This document shows, one piece after another, positions 52,122 to 60,075 of a DNA stretch of 60,277 nt. The position numbers were made by a program, and so were the translations under genes. Position 1 is the stretch's first letter, and every line of letters begins with the position of its first letter. The DNA is from Anaerobutyricum hallii DSM 3353 (GTDB taxonomy: Bacteria > Bacillota > Clostridia > Lachnospirales > Lachnospiraceae): the NCBI RefSeq assembly GCF_000173975.1, contig NZ_ACEP01000112.1, positions 1 through 60,277 on the forward strand. The letters are read 5' to 3'. The notes beneath the pieces are model-generated. The model saw nothing but the letters and a program-made list of their open reading frames with translations, was not told the origin of the DNA and did not search any database.

Positions 52122-52424
52122 TCACGATATAATAAAATCAATAATACGTTCTCTTGTCATGTCCAGTACAGTATCTACGAACACTCCTGCAAAAAGGATC
52201 AGATACAGAATAACACTCAGCGAAAACAGGAATGCAACCTGTACCCAATCATGGTAACAGTATGCAGTCGCTATGATCAATAAAGTGAATATAAACCCAA
52301 GGATTCCTCTGACAACCGCATAAGTCTGTACTGTCATTTTTACTGCCAAACCGATCACAAAAAGGATCAGCCATACCGGCAGTAATAATATCTTCCCAAC
52401 AAGTTTTAAAATAAACATGTGCAC
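52122..52424 (-). CDS. small membrane protein of the RepA module
   Basis: 100 residues, three hydrophobic segments (LLLPVWLILFVIGLAVKM, GILGFIFTLLIIATAYCY, VAFLFSLSVILYLILFAGVF) and a short basic tail. Lies 3 bp downstream of the replication initiator. Homologues commonly accompany RepA_N genes on Clostridial elements; function unknown. Confidence 0.65.
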   Translation of the reverse strand: MHMFILKLVGKILLLPVWLILFVIGLAVKMTVQTYAVVRGILGFIFTLLIIATAYCYHDWVQVAFLFSLSVILYLILFAGVFVDTVLDMTRERIIDFIIS

Positions 52425-52427
52425 CTC

Positions 52428-53426
52428 CTATCTTACCAGTCCTGGCATATCATGGTTCACCTCTGCCTGATAATACCCGTTCATCGTTGACGGTGCATTA
52501 AACAAAGCTGCTAATAAATATTTCTTGATGTTCTTCACCTTTGTGGTGTTACCACTCATACAGTGTAAGACATACTCGATATGTGAATAGGTCAGCATCA
52601 GAAATTTTTTCTTCACCAGTGATGCCGGATACCAGTTGCTGGCAATCAAGATCTTGTCATTTTTACACATCACAGTCTCTACGATCAGGTTCACGATTTC
52701 ATCTACCTGCCGCATATCGTCATGATGGGTTACTTCCAGTGATTCATAATCAATGGTCTCTTTGACAAGGTTTTCATAAGCCTGATAATCCTCAGAGCGA
52801 TTATCGCTATCAAATCTTTTCTCATCCACAGATATGATATGATTAGATTTATTATCATTCATTTCAGTATCACTAAGATTAGTATTATTAGGGTTTGAAA
52901 TGTAAACTTCTTGAAGTTTGTTTTCGGGACTTCTAGAAGTTTGATTTTGGGACTTCATGAAGTTTGAATTGTAAACTTCTGCGGGTTCCTCATTTTCCAC
53001 AGAAGTTTGTTTTTTAAACTTCTTTAATTCCTCTTCAAATTTTTTCTCATCTGTTTTCTCAGGCATAAAGGTTTTCACGTAGATGACGTTCACCTTTCCA
53101 AATCCCTGTCTGCGTTTCTCAATCAGGCCAATCCCTGTTTCGTCATCCAGTTCTCTCATGGATTTGGTGGCTTTATTTCTGCCACAGTTCAGTAATTCCA
53201 TGATATCTTCGATGGAAAAGTAGATATATGCTCTATTTTTGTCGTCAAACCACTGATTCTTGATGGAAAGAGACATTCGATCCAACATCAGTCCATATAA
53301 AATTTTAGCATCGCTTGATAAATCTTTAAAGTAACTGTCTGTAAATAATGCTTTTGGTATGCGGTAGAAGCTGAACTGATCAGCTTCAGTACCGTAAAAA
53401 TAATTAAATGTCATTTTTTTCTCCAT
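52428..53426 (-). CDS. replication initiator protein A (RepA_N)
   Basis: 332 residues. The N-terminal RepA_N winged-helix domain (about 7-125) reads FSFYRIPKALFTDSYFKDLS, DAKILYGLMLDRMSLSIKN, and YFSIEDIMELLNCGRNKATK. The C-terminal part (about 225-330) is a short DnaD-like region. RepA_N proteins start theta replication of low-copy Firmicute plasmids and ICEs. AGGAGAAAATT precedes the ATG. It sits downstream of ParB2 on the same strand. Confidence 0.87.
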   Translation of the reverse strand: MEKKMTFNYFYGTEADQFSFYRIPKALFTDSYFKDLSSDAKILYGLMLDRMSLSIKNQWFDDKNRAYIYFSIEDIMELLNCGRNKATKSMRELDDETGIGLIEKRRQGFGKVNVIYVKTFMPEKTDEKKFEEELKKFKKQTSVENEEPAEVYNSNFMKSQNQTSRSPENKLQEVYISNPNNTNLSDTEMNDNKSNHIISVDEKRFDSDNRSEDYQAYENLVKETIDYESLEVTHHDDMRQVDEIVNLIVETVMCKNDKILIASNWYPASLVKKKFLMLTYSHIEYVLHCMSGNTTKVKNIKKYLLAALFNAPSTMNGYYQAEVNHDMPGLVR

Positions 53427-53525
53427 AATTTTCTCCTTTCATTTTCTGCTAAGAAGTCCTCTTTTTAAACTTCTTTGACTTTGTTTTCTTAGCTTTTTCT
53501 ATCCTTAACAGGACTGTTCCTGCAT

Positions 53526-54407
53526 CTATTTTTCTAATAATGATTCAATCACCTGCTCCATATCTTTGGCTGTATAATCATCCGGAAAGTACTTTGTCAG
53601 TTTCTTTTCTGAGAAAGTAAGAGACCGGGATACTTTCTTTGCCATCACACAGTTATTGAAAATTGATAACATCTGGATCTGATTGATTGGTCCATCATTC
53701 AGCTGATTTCTGAGTGCTGCAATCTGTTTTGGCTTGATAAATCCGGTGTCGCTGATATATTCGTAAATCCATTCCTGTACTTCCTTGTCGATATAGGAGA
53801 TATCGACAGCAACCGTGAATTGAAGCTTTTTGTTATCTACCAGATCAAGAAGTTCCGGAATTAATTCTGTCAGTCGGATATACCGCTGAACACTTCGTGC
53901 ACTTTCTCCAACCTGTTCTCCTAATAACTGATCTGTTCTCGACTTCGTGCCACTTTGGCACAAAGTTAAATCTGTCCGACTCCCCTGTCTTTTCATTGCA
54001 TCAAGTTTCATCTTATAAGCAAAGGCTTTCTCACTGGGCAACAGTTCCTCTCGCTGAATGTTAGCGTCCACCATCGCAATCACGGCATCATCATCCGATA
54101 ATTCTCTTACGATTGCCGGAATAGTCGTAAGTCCTGCAAGCTGTGCTGCATGCATTCTTCTATGACCGGATACCATTTCATATTCTTCATTATCATCCAT
54201 TCGAAGCAGTACCGGTGTCAGTACTCCATTGATCCTTACACTTTCAACCAGATCCTGCATCTTTTCATCATCCAGCACCTTGAACGGATGATTTTTAAAC
54301 GGATGGATCTTACTGATTTCTATCTCCATTGCAGATTCTTCATTTACCACACCCAGCAGTTCATCAATGCTTGCCAGTTTAATCTTTTCGCCACTTCTAT
54401 TTTTCAT
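53526..54407 (-). CDS. plasmid-type ParB partition protein (second)
   Basis: 293 residues. The ParB nuclease-like N-terminal domain reads HPFKNHPFKVLDDEKMQDL, YEMVSGHRRMHAAQLAGLTT and VIAMVDANIQREELLPSEKA. A central HTH follows (GEQVGESARSVQRYIRLTEL). The gene overlaps parA by 11 bp and has GGAGGTTTTGAAAA before the ATG. ParB binds centromere repeats and stimulates ParA for segregation of the element. It is one of two ParB genes flanking parA. Confidence 0.9.
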   Translation of the reverse strand: MKNRSGEKIKLASIDELLGVVNEESAMEIEISKIHPFKNHPFKVLDDEKMQDLVESVRINGVLTPVLLRMDDNEEYEMVSGHRRMHAAQLAGLTTIPAIVRELSDDDAVIAMVDANIQREELLPSEKAFAYKMKLDAMKRQGSRTDLTLCQSGTKSRTDQLLGEQVGESARSVQRYIRLTELIPELLDLVDNKKLQFTVAVDISYIDKEVQEWIYEYISDTGFIKPKQIAALRNQLNDGPINQIQMLSIFNNCVMAKKVSRSLTFSEKKLTKYFPDDYTAKDMEQVIESLLEK

Positions 54408-54954
54408 TTTTCAAAACCTCCTGTGTTAAGTTCTTATATGCTTCGGCAACTTTTCCTTTCGGGCAGTGCATGTAGATGCTTTTTCCCTCTGCACTGGTCT
54501 CAGCAGCTTTTACAGACATCGGGATTACATTTTCAAATACCTCGATCTGACTTCCGTAGGTTGTATGTACTCTCGATGCAATATCCCTTGCGTAATTGGT
54601 TCTGAAATCTACCATGGTCAGGAGAATGCCCTCAATCGCCAGTTTCCGGTTCAGTCTTTTCTTTACTGTAAGAATGGTCTTGATCAGCTGCTGAAGTCCT
54701 TTCACCAGCAGATATGCGGCTTGCACAGGTATCAACACAGAATCGGAAGAGACCAGTGCATTGATCGTTGCCAATGTGATGCGAAGATCATCCGGTTCCT
54801 CATATCCAAGACTTGCGGTTAAACTTCCCTGTGGATCCGCGTCGATCAGCAACACTTTCTTACCTTCTCTTGCCAGTCCAATGCCTACATTTACGGTTGT
54901 GGTGGTCTTTCCGACGCCACCTTTCTGGTTTACTACGGATATAACTTTACACAT
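54397..54954 (-). CDS. ParA partition ATPase with internal deletion
   Basis: 185 residues from the ATG after AAAGGAGGAAGAAATC; typical members have about 255. Walker [11 protein letters not shown] is intact, as are LIDADPQGSL and SADSVLIPVQ-like VSSDSVLIPVQAAYL. After DLRITLATI the sequence jumps directly to NALVSSDSVL. The missing stretch of about 70 residues should contain the Walker B region (DCxPSLGMLT) and the ATPase core strand. The gene is still open but the ATPase is probably inactive. Its N-terminal part is duplicated at 33120-33461. Confidence 0.85.
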   Translation of the reverse strand: MCKVISVVNQKGGVGKTTTTVNVGIGLAREGKKVLLIDADPQGSLTASLGYEEPDDLRITLATINALVSSDSVLIPVQAAYLLVKGLQQLIKTILTVKKRLNRKLAIEGILLTMVDFRTNYARDIASRVHTTYGSQIEVFENVIPMSVKAAETSAEGKSIYMHCPKGKVAEAYKNLTQEVLKNEK

Positions 54955-54968
54955 GATTTCTTCCTCCT

Positions 54969-55838
54969 TTAACTTTCCCATGATTCTTTTTTCCATAATT
55001 TCAACAGTGCCAGTATTTCCCGTTTCATCATTGCCGGTGTATAAGAATTTGGAAAATACTTGTGCAACTGCTCGTTTGTGAATGCCACTCTTGTGATCTC
55101 ACCCTTTTTCACTTCACACATGATCTCTTCCATCTTTTCCAGTGACAACTGTTTTTCTTTACTCAGTTGCCGGATCCTCTGGGCCTGTGAGAGTGATGGG
55201 ATTGCCTGTGCATACTCCATTGCTACAAGCAGTTCTCTTTGTTCTTTTTCACTTAATGCAGCTATCTCTACAGCCGGACAAAAAGAAATAATCTCATCAT
55301 CCAGTTTCTGCAACATTTCCGGTATCAGTTTTGTCAGTGAAATATAACGCTGCACTTGTTTTGGGCTATCACCACAATCTTCACTGATGATTTCTATTGC
55401 CCGCTTTCTTGGTGTTTTGTGGTCAACTTGGCTCTTTTTTCGACCACTTTTTCTTTTTAATACGTCATTCTTTAATTTGTAAGCAAAAGCTTTTTCACTG
55501 TAGCTGATCCGTTCTCTGTGAAGATTAGAATCTACCATGCTTAAAATGGAATCATCTTCACTTAATACTCGGATAATCACCGGTACTTTACGGTATCCCA
55601 GTTTCTCCGCAGCATGTTTTCTTCTGTGACCGGATATGATTTCATAGTATCCATCCGGTACCGGTCTGACGATCAGCGGATTTAAGATGCCATACTTCTC
55701 AATGCTTTCCTGCAGAAGAAACATTTCCTTATCATCTTTTACTTGAAATGGATGTTCCTTAAAAGGGCGAAGACGCTCAATCTCAATTTCTATGATTCTT
55801 TCTTCTTTTTCTCCTGATTGTCTGTTTTGCTCAGTCAT
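54969..55838 (-). CDS. plasmid-type ParB partition protein (first)
   Basis: 289 residues from the ATG preceded by GGAGGAAAGGAGTCAAG. ParB core: LRPFKEHPFQVKDDKEMFLL, YYEIISGHRRKHAAEKLGYR, DDSILSMVDSNLHRERISYS, then HTH ISEDCGDSPKQVQRYISLTKL and a C-terminal domain. The segment [20 protein letters not shown] is repeated in the chimeric gene at 33120. It starts the ParB-ParA-ParB-RepA operon, with only 14 bp before parA. A terminator-like hairpin precedes it. Confidence 0.9.
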   Translation of the reverse strand: MTEQNRQSGEKEERIIEIEIERLRPFKEHPFQVKDDKEMFLLQESIEKYGILNPLIVRPVPDGYYEIISGHRRKHAAEKLGYRKVPVIIRVLSEDDSILSMVDSNLHRERISYSEKAFAYKLKNDVLKRKSGRKKSQVDHKTPRKRAIEIISEDCGDSPKQVQRYISLTKLIPEMLQKLDDEIISFCPAVEIAALSEKEQRELLVAMEYAQAIPSLSQAQRIRQLSKEKQLSLEKMEEIMCEVKKGEITRVAFTNEQLHKYFPNSYTPAMMKREILALLKLWKKESWES

Positions 55839-55869
55839 CTTGACTCCTTTCCTCCAGGATTCAGAAACT

Positions 55870-55919
55870 AAAAAATGCCTGCCTGGAACTTTTATAAATA
55901 GTAAAGTTCCAAACAGACA
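55870..55919 (-). terminator. hairpin terminator or attenuator before the par operon
   Basis: TGTCTGTTTGGAACTTT pairs with AAAGTTCCAGGCAGGCA over 17 bp with two G-T pairs (55876-55892 and 55903-55919). On the minus strand ATTTTTT follows. Since it is upstream of parB, it may attenuate the operon. Confidence 0.65.
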
Positions 55920-55932
55920 TTGCTGTTTGACC

Positions 55933-56254
55933 ATTAGCTGTAGCTAATAGAATTGAATACTGTTTCAGCTAATTTATGTTTGCAGGTTTGGGAGAGATTT
56001 TTTCTTTTCCCGCCTTTTCTCTGATTTACATCCCCAAATAAGGGGTGACAACAGAGCGGAACCCAAATGTTAGCTGGACTCTTGAAAAACCATGTTTGCA
56101 AACCAGTGATTTTGATTAGCTGTCAGCTAACAAAAATCGGATTGTGTTGGCTGGAAATTAATCATTTTGAATGGAATTTTGTGTCACGAACGTGATTAGA
56201 AAATAACAAAAGCGTTCGTTGTCAGCTAATTTAGCTAACATTTTCGAACGCTTT
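55933..56254. repeat. AGCTAA palindrome cluster, candidate partition site or plasmid origin
   Basis: A 320-bp gene-free stretch with repeated TTAGCT/AGCTAA: ATTAGCTGTAGCTAAT (55933-55948), CAGCTAAT (55966-55973), TGTTAGCTG (56069-56077), TTAGCTGTCAGCTAA (56116-56130) and TGTCAGCTAA-T-TTAGCTAACA (56220-56240). The last is nested in AAAGCGTTCG (56209-56218) and CGAACGCTTT (56245-56254). Likely a ParB-binding centromere, or iterons of the RepA origin. The outer stem could double as the tRNA terminator. Confidence 0.55.
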
Positions 56255-56260
56255 GAAGCC

Positions 56261-56334
56261 CGTCGCCAAGAGGATTTGAACCTCCGACCCCTCGCTTAGG
56301 AGGCGAGTGCTCTATCCAGCTGAGCTATGACGAC
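56261..56334 (-). tRNA. tRNA-Arg (anticodon CCU)
   Basis: Complete cloverleaf on the minus strand: acceptor GTCGTCA with TGGCGAC, D arm GCTCAGCTGGATAGAGC, anticodon arm CTCGC-CTCCTAA-GCGAG with anticodon CCT (reads AGG), and T arm GGAGG-TTCAAAT-CCTCT-type with GTTCAAATC. CCA is not encoded. Its 3' end faces the accessory region, the usual attachment site for integrative elements. No second copy of the 3' end was noticed in the window. Confidence 0.95.
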
Positions 56335-56384
56335 ACATTAACATACATAAAGTATATTAAATTATTTTTTTTCTTTTGTCAAGC

Positions 56385-57260
56385 CTACAGGCAGTCTACT
56401 TCTCCCTGCAGCCAAAGAATCCCTTTAAATCTGCGTCCTACTTTAGGCTCACCCATCAAATCTTCTTTTGCTATAGTGAATTCAATCTGAATGGAATTGC
56501 ACTCTACTGATAAATAATAAAATATCTCTTTCGTTCTGCTGTTCTGCATTTCCATCACATTGATGATTTTTCCAAGAACAGAATATTTATCACATTCTAC
56601 ACTATGAGGCATAAAATATGATGTTACAATGGTAAATAGATCTTCCTTTTTTGATCTGCTGCTGACTGCGGTATATGTATCCATATCTTCTAGTGTCAGC
56701 TGTTCCATTGCCTCAATATCTCCTGCTTTTGCAGCATCGATCATTTCATTACGGAGTTCATTTCCCTTTCGTTCTTCCCGTTCCTGAAATTCATCTTTTT
56801 CGACTGGTAATATAATCATTCCCTTTTTCGACATTCCGGACAAAGTTATACTATTTATCTTATCATGAAACTTCCCATAAACTATTTTTAAATAGTCTAC
56901 TGGATTATTTACATGAAATATTAGTGGGATACCGATATTATTCTCATCACAAATGCCCGCATATCCTTCTTTATCTGTATAATGTTCAAATTCTAAATCT
57001 TCATGATACAGGTAATTCGCACCGCGAACATATGGGTAAAAATGATCCGTTACTCGATATCCATCTCTATCCATAACTTCTATCACTGCAATTCCTACTG
57101 CTTCTGCAAAATCTTTTTCGTAAATAAATATTGCTTCTTCTTCGTCTATTTGAAACCAGTTTTTTCTACTGGGATTTTTCTTTATTTCATTAATTAGTTC
57201 GTCTATCTTTTTTCTGCTGTTCAAATCACTAAAACCAATTGCTTTTAAATATTCACGCAT
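56385..57260 (-). CDS. DUF3881 family protein
   Basis: 291 residues, recognized as DUF3881, a Lachnospiraceae-specific family. Mixed alpha/beta, no membrane segment. Notable stretches are MREYLKAIGFSDLNSRKKID, EAVGIAVIEVMDRDGYRVTD, FYPYVRGANYL, and the C-terminal MEMQNSRTKEIFYYLSVECN. Function unknown. Located between the chromosomal par region and tRNA-Arg, in core genome. Confidence 0.85.
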   Translation of the reverse strand: MREYLKAIGFSDLNSRKKIDELINEIKKNPSRKNWFQIDEEEAIFIYEKDFAEAVGIAVIEVMDRDGYRVTDHFYPYVRGANYLYHEDLEFEHYTDKEGYAGICDENNIGIPLIFHVNNPVDYLKIVYGKFHDKINSITLSGMSKKGMIILPVEKDEFQEREERKGNELRNEMIDAAKAGDIEAMEQLTLEDMDTYTAVSSRSKKEDLFTIVTSYFMPHSVECDKYSVLGKIINVMEMQNSRTKEIFYYLSVECNSIQIEFTIAKEDLMGEPKVGRRFKGILWLQGEVDCL

Positions 57261-57340
57261 ATATGCCGCTCCCTCTCACTCCTTTTATATTTATAATTCC
57301 GTATCATCATTATATATTTATATAATTCAGAAAGCAAGTT

Positions 57341-57384
57341 AAAAGAGTTAAGATATGTGAATTGAACATATCTTAACTCTTTTT
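57341..57384. terminator. terminator hairpin between DUF4446 and DUF3881 genes
   Basis: AAAAGAGTTAAGATATGT (57341-57358) pairs with ACATATCTTAACTCTTTT (57367-57384) perfectly over 18 bp with an 8-nt loop. It ends the parA-parB-DUF4446 transcript. Confidence 0.8.
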
Positions 57385-57443
57385 CTTTTGTGTTCATATA
57401 TTATGATGTTAAAATCAAGAGGTATCTTGATTCTGGTATCATA

Positions 57444-57980
57444 TTATTTATCTGTTTCTTTTTTTTCGTCATATTTTAATGCCATATCAAGAGAAATCTT
57501 TTCTTCTTCTGCTAATACCTGTTCACATGCAGCTTCTTTAATTTCTTTTAAATAAACATGACATCCTGCTCTATTATGTATTACATTTAAGATAAATCCA
57601 TTATCTCTACTGTTTAAAAGTGTAAGAGCAAAACTGATACTTCCTCCGCTAAGAGAATTTTCTACATTAAATGCATCATATTTATAAATACCGACCTTGC
57701 TGTAATTTCTTCTGAGCATATCATAAATAATAGCAATCTGAGCATCATTATCTTTCTGGCCAGCTTTCAGCTTGTCAATCTCCCTGAACCTTTTATAAAT
57801 TGTATATTCCAAAGACTTTCCGCTTTCTCCAGTCATAAATTCCACATATCGCTTTCTCATTTTTAAGTAATCTAAAAGAAGAAAGAACAGTGCTATAAAC
57901 ATGATTACAACTACAACTGATACAAAAACAATAAATGCATCCAGTTTCACATTAAAGAAATTTAATATTCTACTATTCAT
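57444..57980 (-). CDS. DUF4446 family membrane protein
   Basis: 178 residues. One N-terminal transmembrane helix (AFIVFVSVVVVIMFIALFFLLL, about 15-36), then a helical and beta region with VGIYKYDAFNVENSLSGGSISFALTLLNSRDNGF-type sequence that identifies DUF4446. Homologues regularly follow spo0J in Clostridia. Role unknown; possibly linked to chromosome or envelope functions. Confidence 0.87.
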   Translation of the reverse strand: MNSRILNFFNVKLDAFIVFVSVVVVIMFIALFFLLLDYLKMRKRYVEFMTGESGKSLEYTIYKRFREIDKLKAGQKDNDAQIAIIYDMLRRNYSKVGIYKYDAFNVENSLSGGSISFALTLLNSRDNGFILNVIHNRAGCHVYLKEIKEAACEQVLAEEEKISLDMALKYDEKKETDK

Positions 57981-58011
57981 ACTTTTTCTCCATCATCTTC
58001 TGCTAACAGTG

Positions 58012-58920
58012 TCATTCTTTAATACTTTGGATTAAATCTATAATTCGCTCCAATTCATCTTTAGAATAATACTCAATTTCTATTTTTCCTTTATTATTTT
58101 TCTTGTTTTTGATGACAACCTTACTTCCCAAAATATCCTTCATTTTATTTTCGAAGAAGTCAATCATGCTTTTTTCCTGAGAAGATTCTTCCTCCACATT
58201 CTTTTTGTTATCCTTGTGTTCTAATATACATTTTACCAGTTTTTCTGCTTCTCGAACACTTAAGTTTTCATCAAGAATTTTTTCTGCTAATTGATACTGC
58301 ATATCTCCATCATCAATAGATAACAGAGTTCTTCCATGTCCGCTGCTGATAAGATTTTCAATTACCATATTTTGAACACGTTCATCCAGTTTGAGCAGTC
58401 TCATAATATTGGTAATAGCTGTTCTGCTCTTTGATACACTGGCAGCAATTTCATCCTGTTTTAATCCATATGTATTATAAAGCTGTTCATATGCCTTTGC
58501 TTCCTCAATTGGATTCAAATCTTCTCTTTGAAGATTTTCAATTAACGAAATCTTTAATGTTTCCTTTTCGTCATAATTTTTTATGATTACAGGAACCTCT
58601 TTTAATCCGGCTTTCTTACATGCTCTCCATCTTCTTTCACCAGCAATGATTTCATAATACTTATCTTTTTTCTGTACAATAAGCGGCTGAATAACTCCGT
58701 ATTGTTTTATAGAATCAGCTAACTCTTCAATCGCATCTTCATCAAATTGTTTTCTTGGCTGATTTCTATTTGGCTCCACATCATGAATACTTAATGTAAG
58801 AACCTGATTTTCTTTTGGTTCCTTATTCTCTTTATTTTTTTCTGTAGACTTCTTAGGCATACCTTCATCTTTTGGAATCAGAAGATCTAATCCTCTTCCC
58901 AATCCTTTTCTAACCGCCAT
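58012..58920 (-). CDS. parB: chromosomal ParB (Spo0J)
   Basis: 302 residues from the ATG after AGGAGAGTTTT; a longer in-frame start is rejected. Begins VRKGLGRGLDLLIPKD, the standard ParB start. CTPase/DNA-loading domain EIIAGERRWRACKKAGLKEV and SLIENLQREDLNPIEEAKAY, HTH LKQDEIAASVSKSRTAITNI, and a C-terminal dimer region. It binds parS, slides as a CTP clamp and loads SMC near the origin. It follows parA by about 200 bp, with a parS in between. Confidence 0.95.
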   Translation of the reverse strand: MAVRKGLGRGLDLLIPKDEGMPKKSTEKNKENKEPKENQVLTLSIHDVEPNRNQPRKQFDEDAIEELADSIKQYGVIQPLIVQKKDKYYEIIAGERRWRACKKAGLKEVPVIIKNYDEKETLKISLIENLQREDLNPIEEAKAYEQLYNTYGLKQDEIAASVSKSRTAITNIMRLLKLDERVQNMVIENLISSGHGRTLLSIDDGDMQYQLAEKILDENLSVREAEKLVKCILEHKDNKKNVEEESSQEKSMIDFFENKMKDILGSKVVIKNKKNNKGKIEIEYYSKDELERIIDLIQSIKE

Positions 58921-58975
58921 AAAACTCTCCTGCTCCTTCCATATAACGATAAACTGTTTCACTATAGCCACCTAA

Positions 58976-58991
58976 TGTTTCACGTGAAACA
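58976..58991. promoter_or_regulatory. parS centromere site 1
   Basis: TGTTTCACGTGAAACA is the exact consensus 16-bp parS palindrome of Firmicutes. It lies between parA and parB. Confidence 0.97.
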
Positions 58992-59128
58992 TATTGTCTT
59001 TTCTGACTGTGAAACATATCTATGAAACAGCAAATCAATCATGTTAACAAATTATAATATCCAGCCCTTAAAAATCCTGTTTATATACTATATCTTTGTA
59101 CTGCATAATACTCAATTTATGTAACTAA

Positions 59129-59899
59129 TTATTTTGCATTCTCAATAACTTCATCCGCTAACATTCTATATGCTTCTGCCCCAGAAGATCTTTTATCATA
59201 AAGATTAATTGGTAAACCATAACTAGGAGCTTCTGCCAATCTAACATTTCTTGGAATAATCGTTTTATAAATTGTCTGTTTTAAATTATCCTTTACATTT
59301 TCCACAACCTGTAAAGACAGATTTGTTCTCGCATCGTACATAGTAAATACAACACCCTCTATATACAAATCTGGATTCAAGCTCTCCTGAATCAACTCAA
59401 TTGTATAAATGAGCTGAGATAAACCATCCAAAGCATAGAATTCACATTGAATTGGAACTAAAACAGAATCTGCTGCCGTCATTGCATTTACTGTAAGCAT
59501 TCCTAAAGCTGGAGGACAATCAATAACAATAAAATCATATTCATCTTTAATTGGCTCTAACTGCTTTTTCAAAATATGCTGCATATTCTCTCTGGTAACT
59601 AATTCAATCTCCGCCCCTGCCAAATTTCTATTCGCCGGAATCAAAAATAAATTTTCAAAACATTCCTCTACAGGAATAATCGCTTCTTCAATACTAACTT
59701 CTTCTCTTAAAACTTCGTAAACTGTTTTATCTAACTCATTTTTTTCAAAGCCAAAACCGCTTGTAGTATTCCCCTGAGAGTCCATATCAATTAAGAGGAC
59801 TTTCTTTCCCTTCTCCGCAAGACATGCAGAAAGATTAATGGATGTTGTTGTTTTTCCAACTCCACCTTTCTGATTTGCAATAGCAATCACTCTGCTCAT
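59129..59899 (-). CDS. parA: chromosomal ParA (Soj) ATPase
   Basis: 256 residues from the ATG after GGAGGTTTGTTT; a TTG two codons earlier is less likely. Deviant Walker [11 protein letters not shown] (about 12-21) with the signature Lys, Walker A' DMDSQGNTTSGF, Walker B FIVIDCPPALGMLTVNA, and LAEAPSYGLPI near the C-terminus. It is full-length and intact, in contrast with the deleted ParA at 54397. Works with ParB on origin segregation and, in spore formers, on initiation control. Confidence 0.96.
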   Translation of the reverse strand: MSRVIAIANQKGGVGKTTTSINLSACLAEKGKKVLLIDMDSQGNTTSGFGFEKNELDKTVYEVLREEVSIEEAIIPVEECFENLFLIPANRNLAGAEIELVTRENMQHILKKQLEPIKDEYDFIVIDCPPALGMLTVNAMTAADSVLVPIQCEFYALDGLSQLIYTIELIQESLNPDLYIEGVVFTMYDARTNLSLQVVENVKDNLKQTIYKTIIPRNVRLAEAPSYGLPINLYDKRSSGAEAYRMLADEVIENAK

Positions 59900-60053
59900 A
59901 AACAAACCTCCATATTTTTATCATATAAAACCCTATAAACCTGCAAATTTTAAAATCAAATTCTCCCATATTCAAATTTTAAATTTCAAACTTCAAATTT
60001 TGCAACTTATCGGAATTATTATAACATGAAATAAGATATCACGCTAGATATTA

Positions 60054-60069
60054 TGTTTCACGTGAAACA
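60054..60069. promoter_or_regulatory. parS centromere site 2
   Basis: A second perfect TGTTTCACGTGAAACA, upstream of parA. Two sites within 1.1 kb place this end of the window near oriC. Confidence 0.97.
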
Positions 60070-60075
60070 TTTTTA

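Noticed and set aside
56261-56334. Complete att duplication of the tRNA end at the other edge of the island
   Set aside because: I looked for the tRNA-Arg 3' sequence near 30-31 kb and elsewhere and did not see it; the second boundary may be lost or out of reach by eye.
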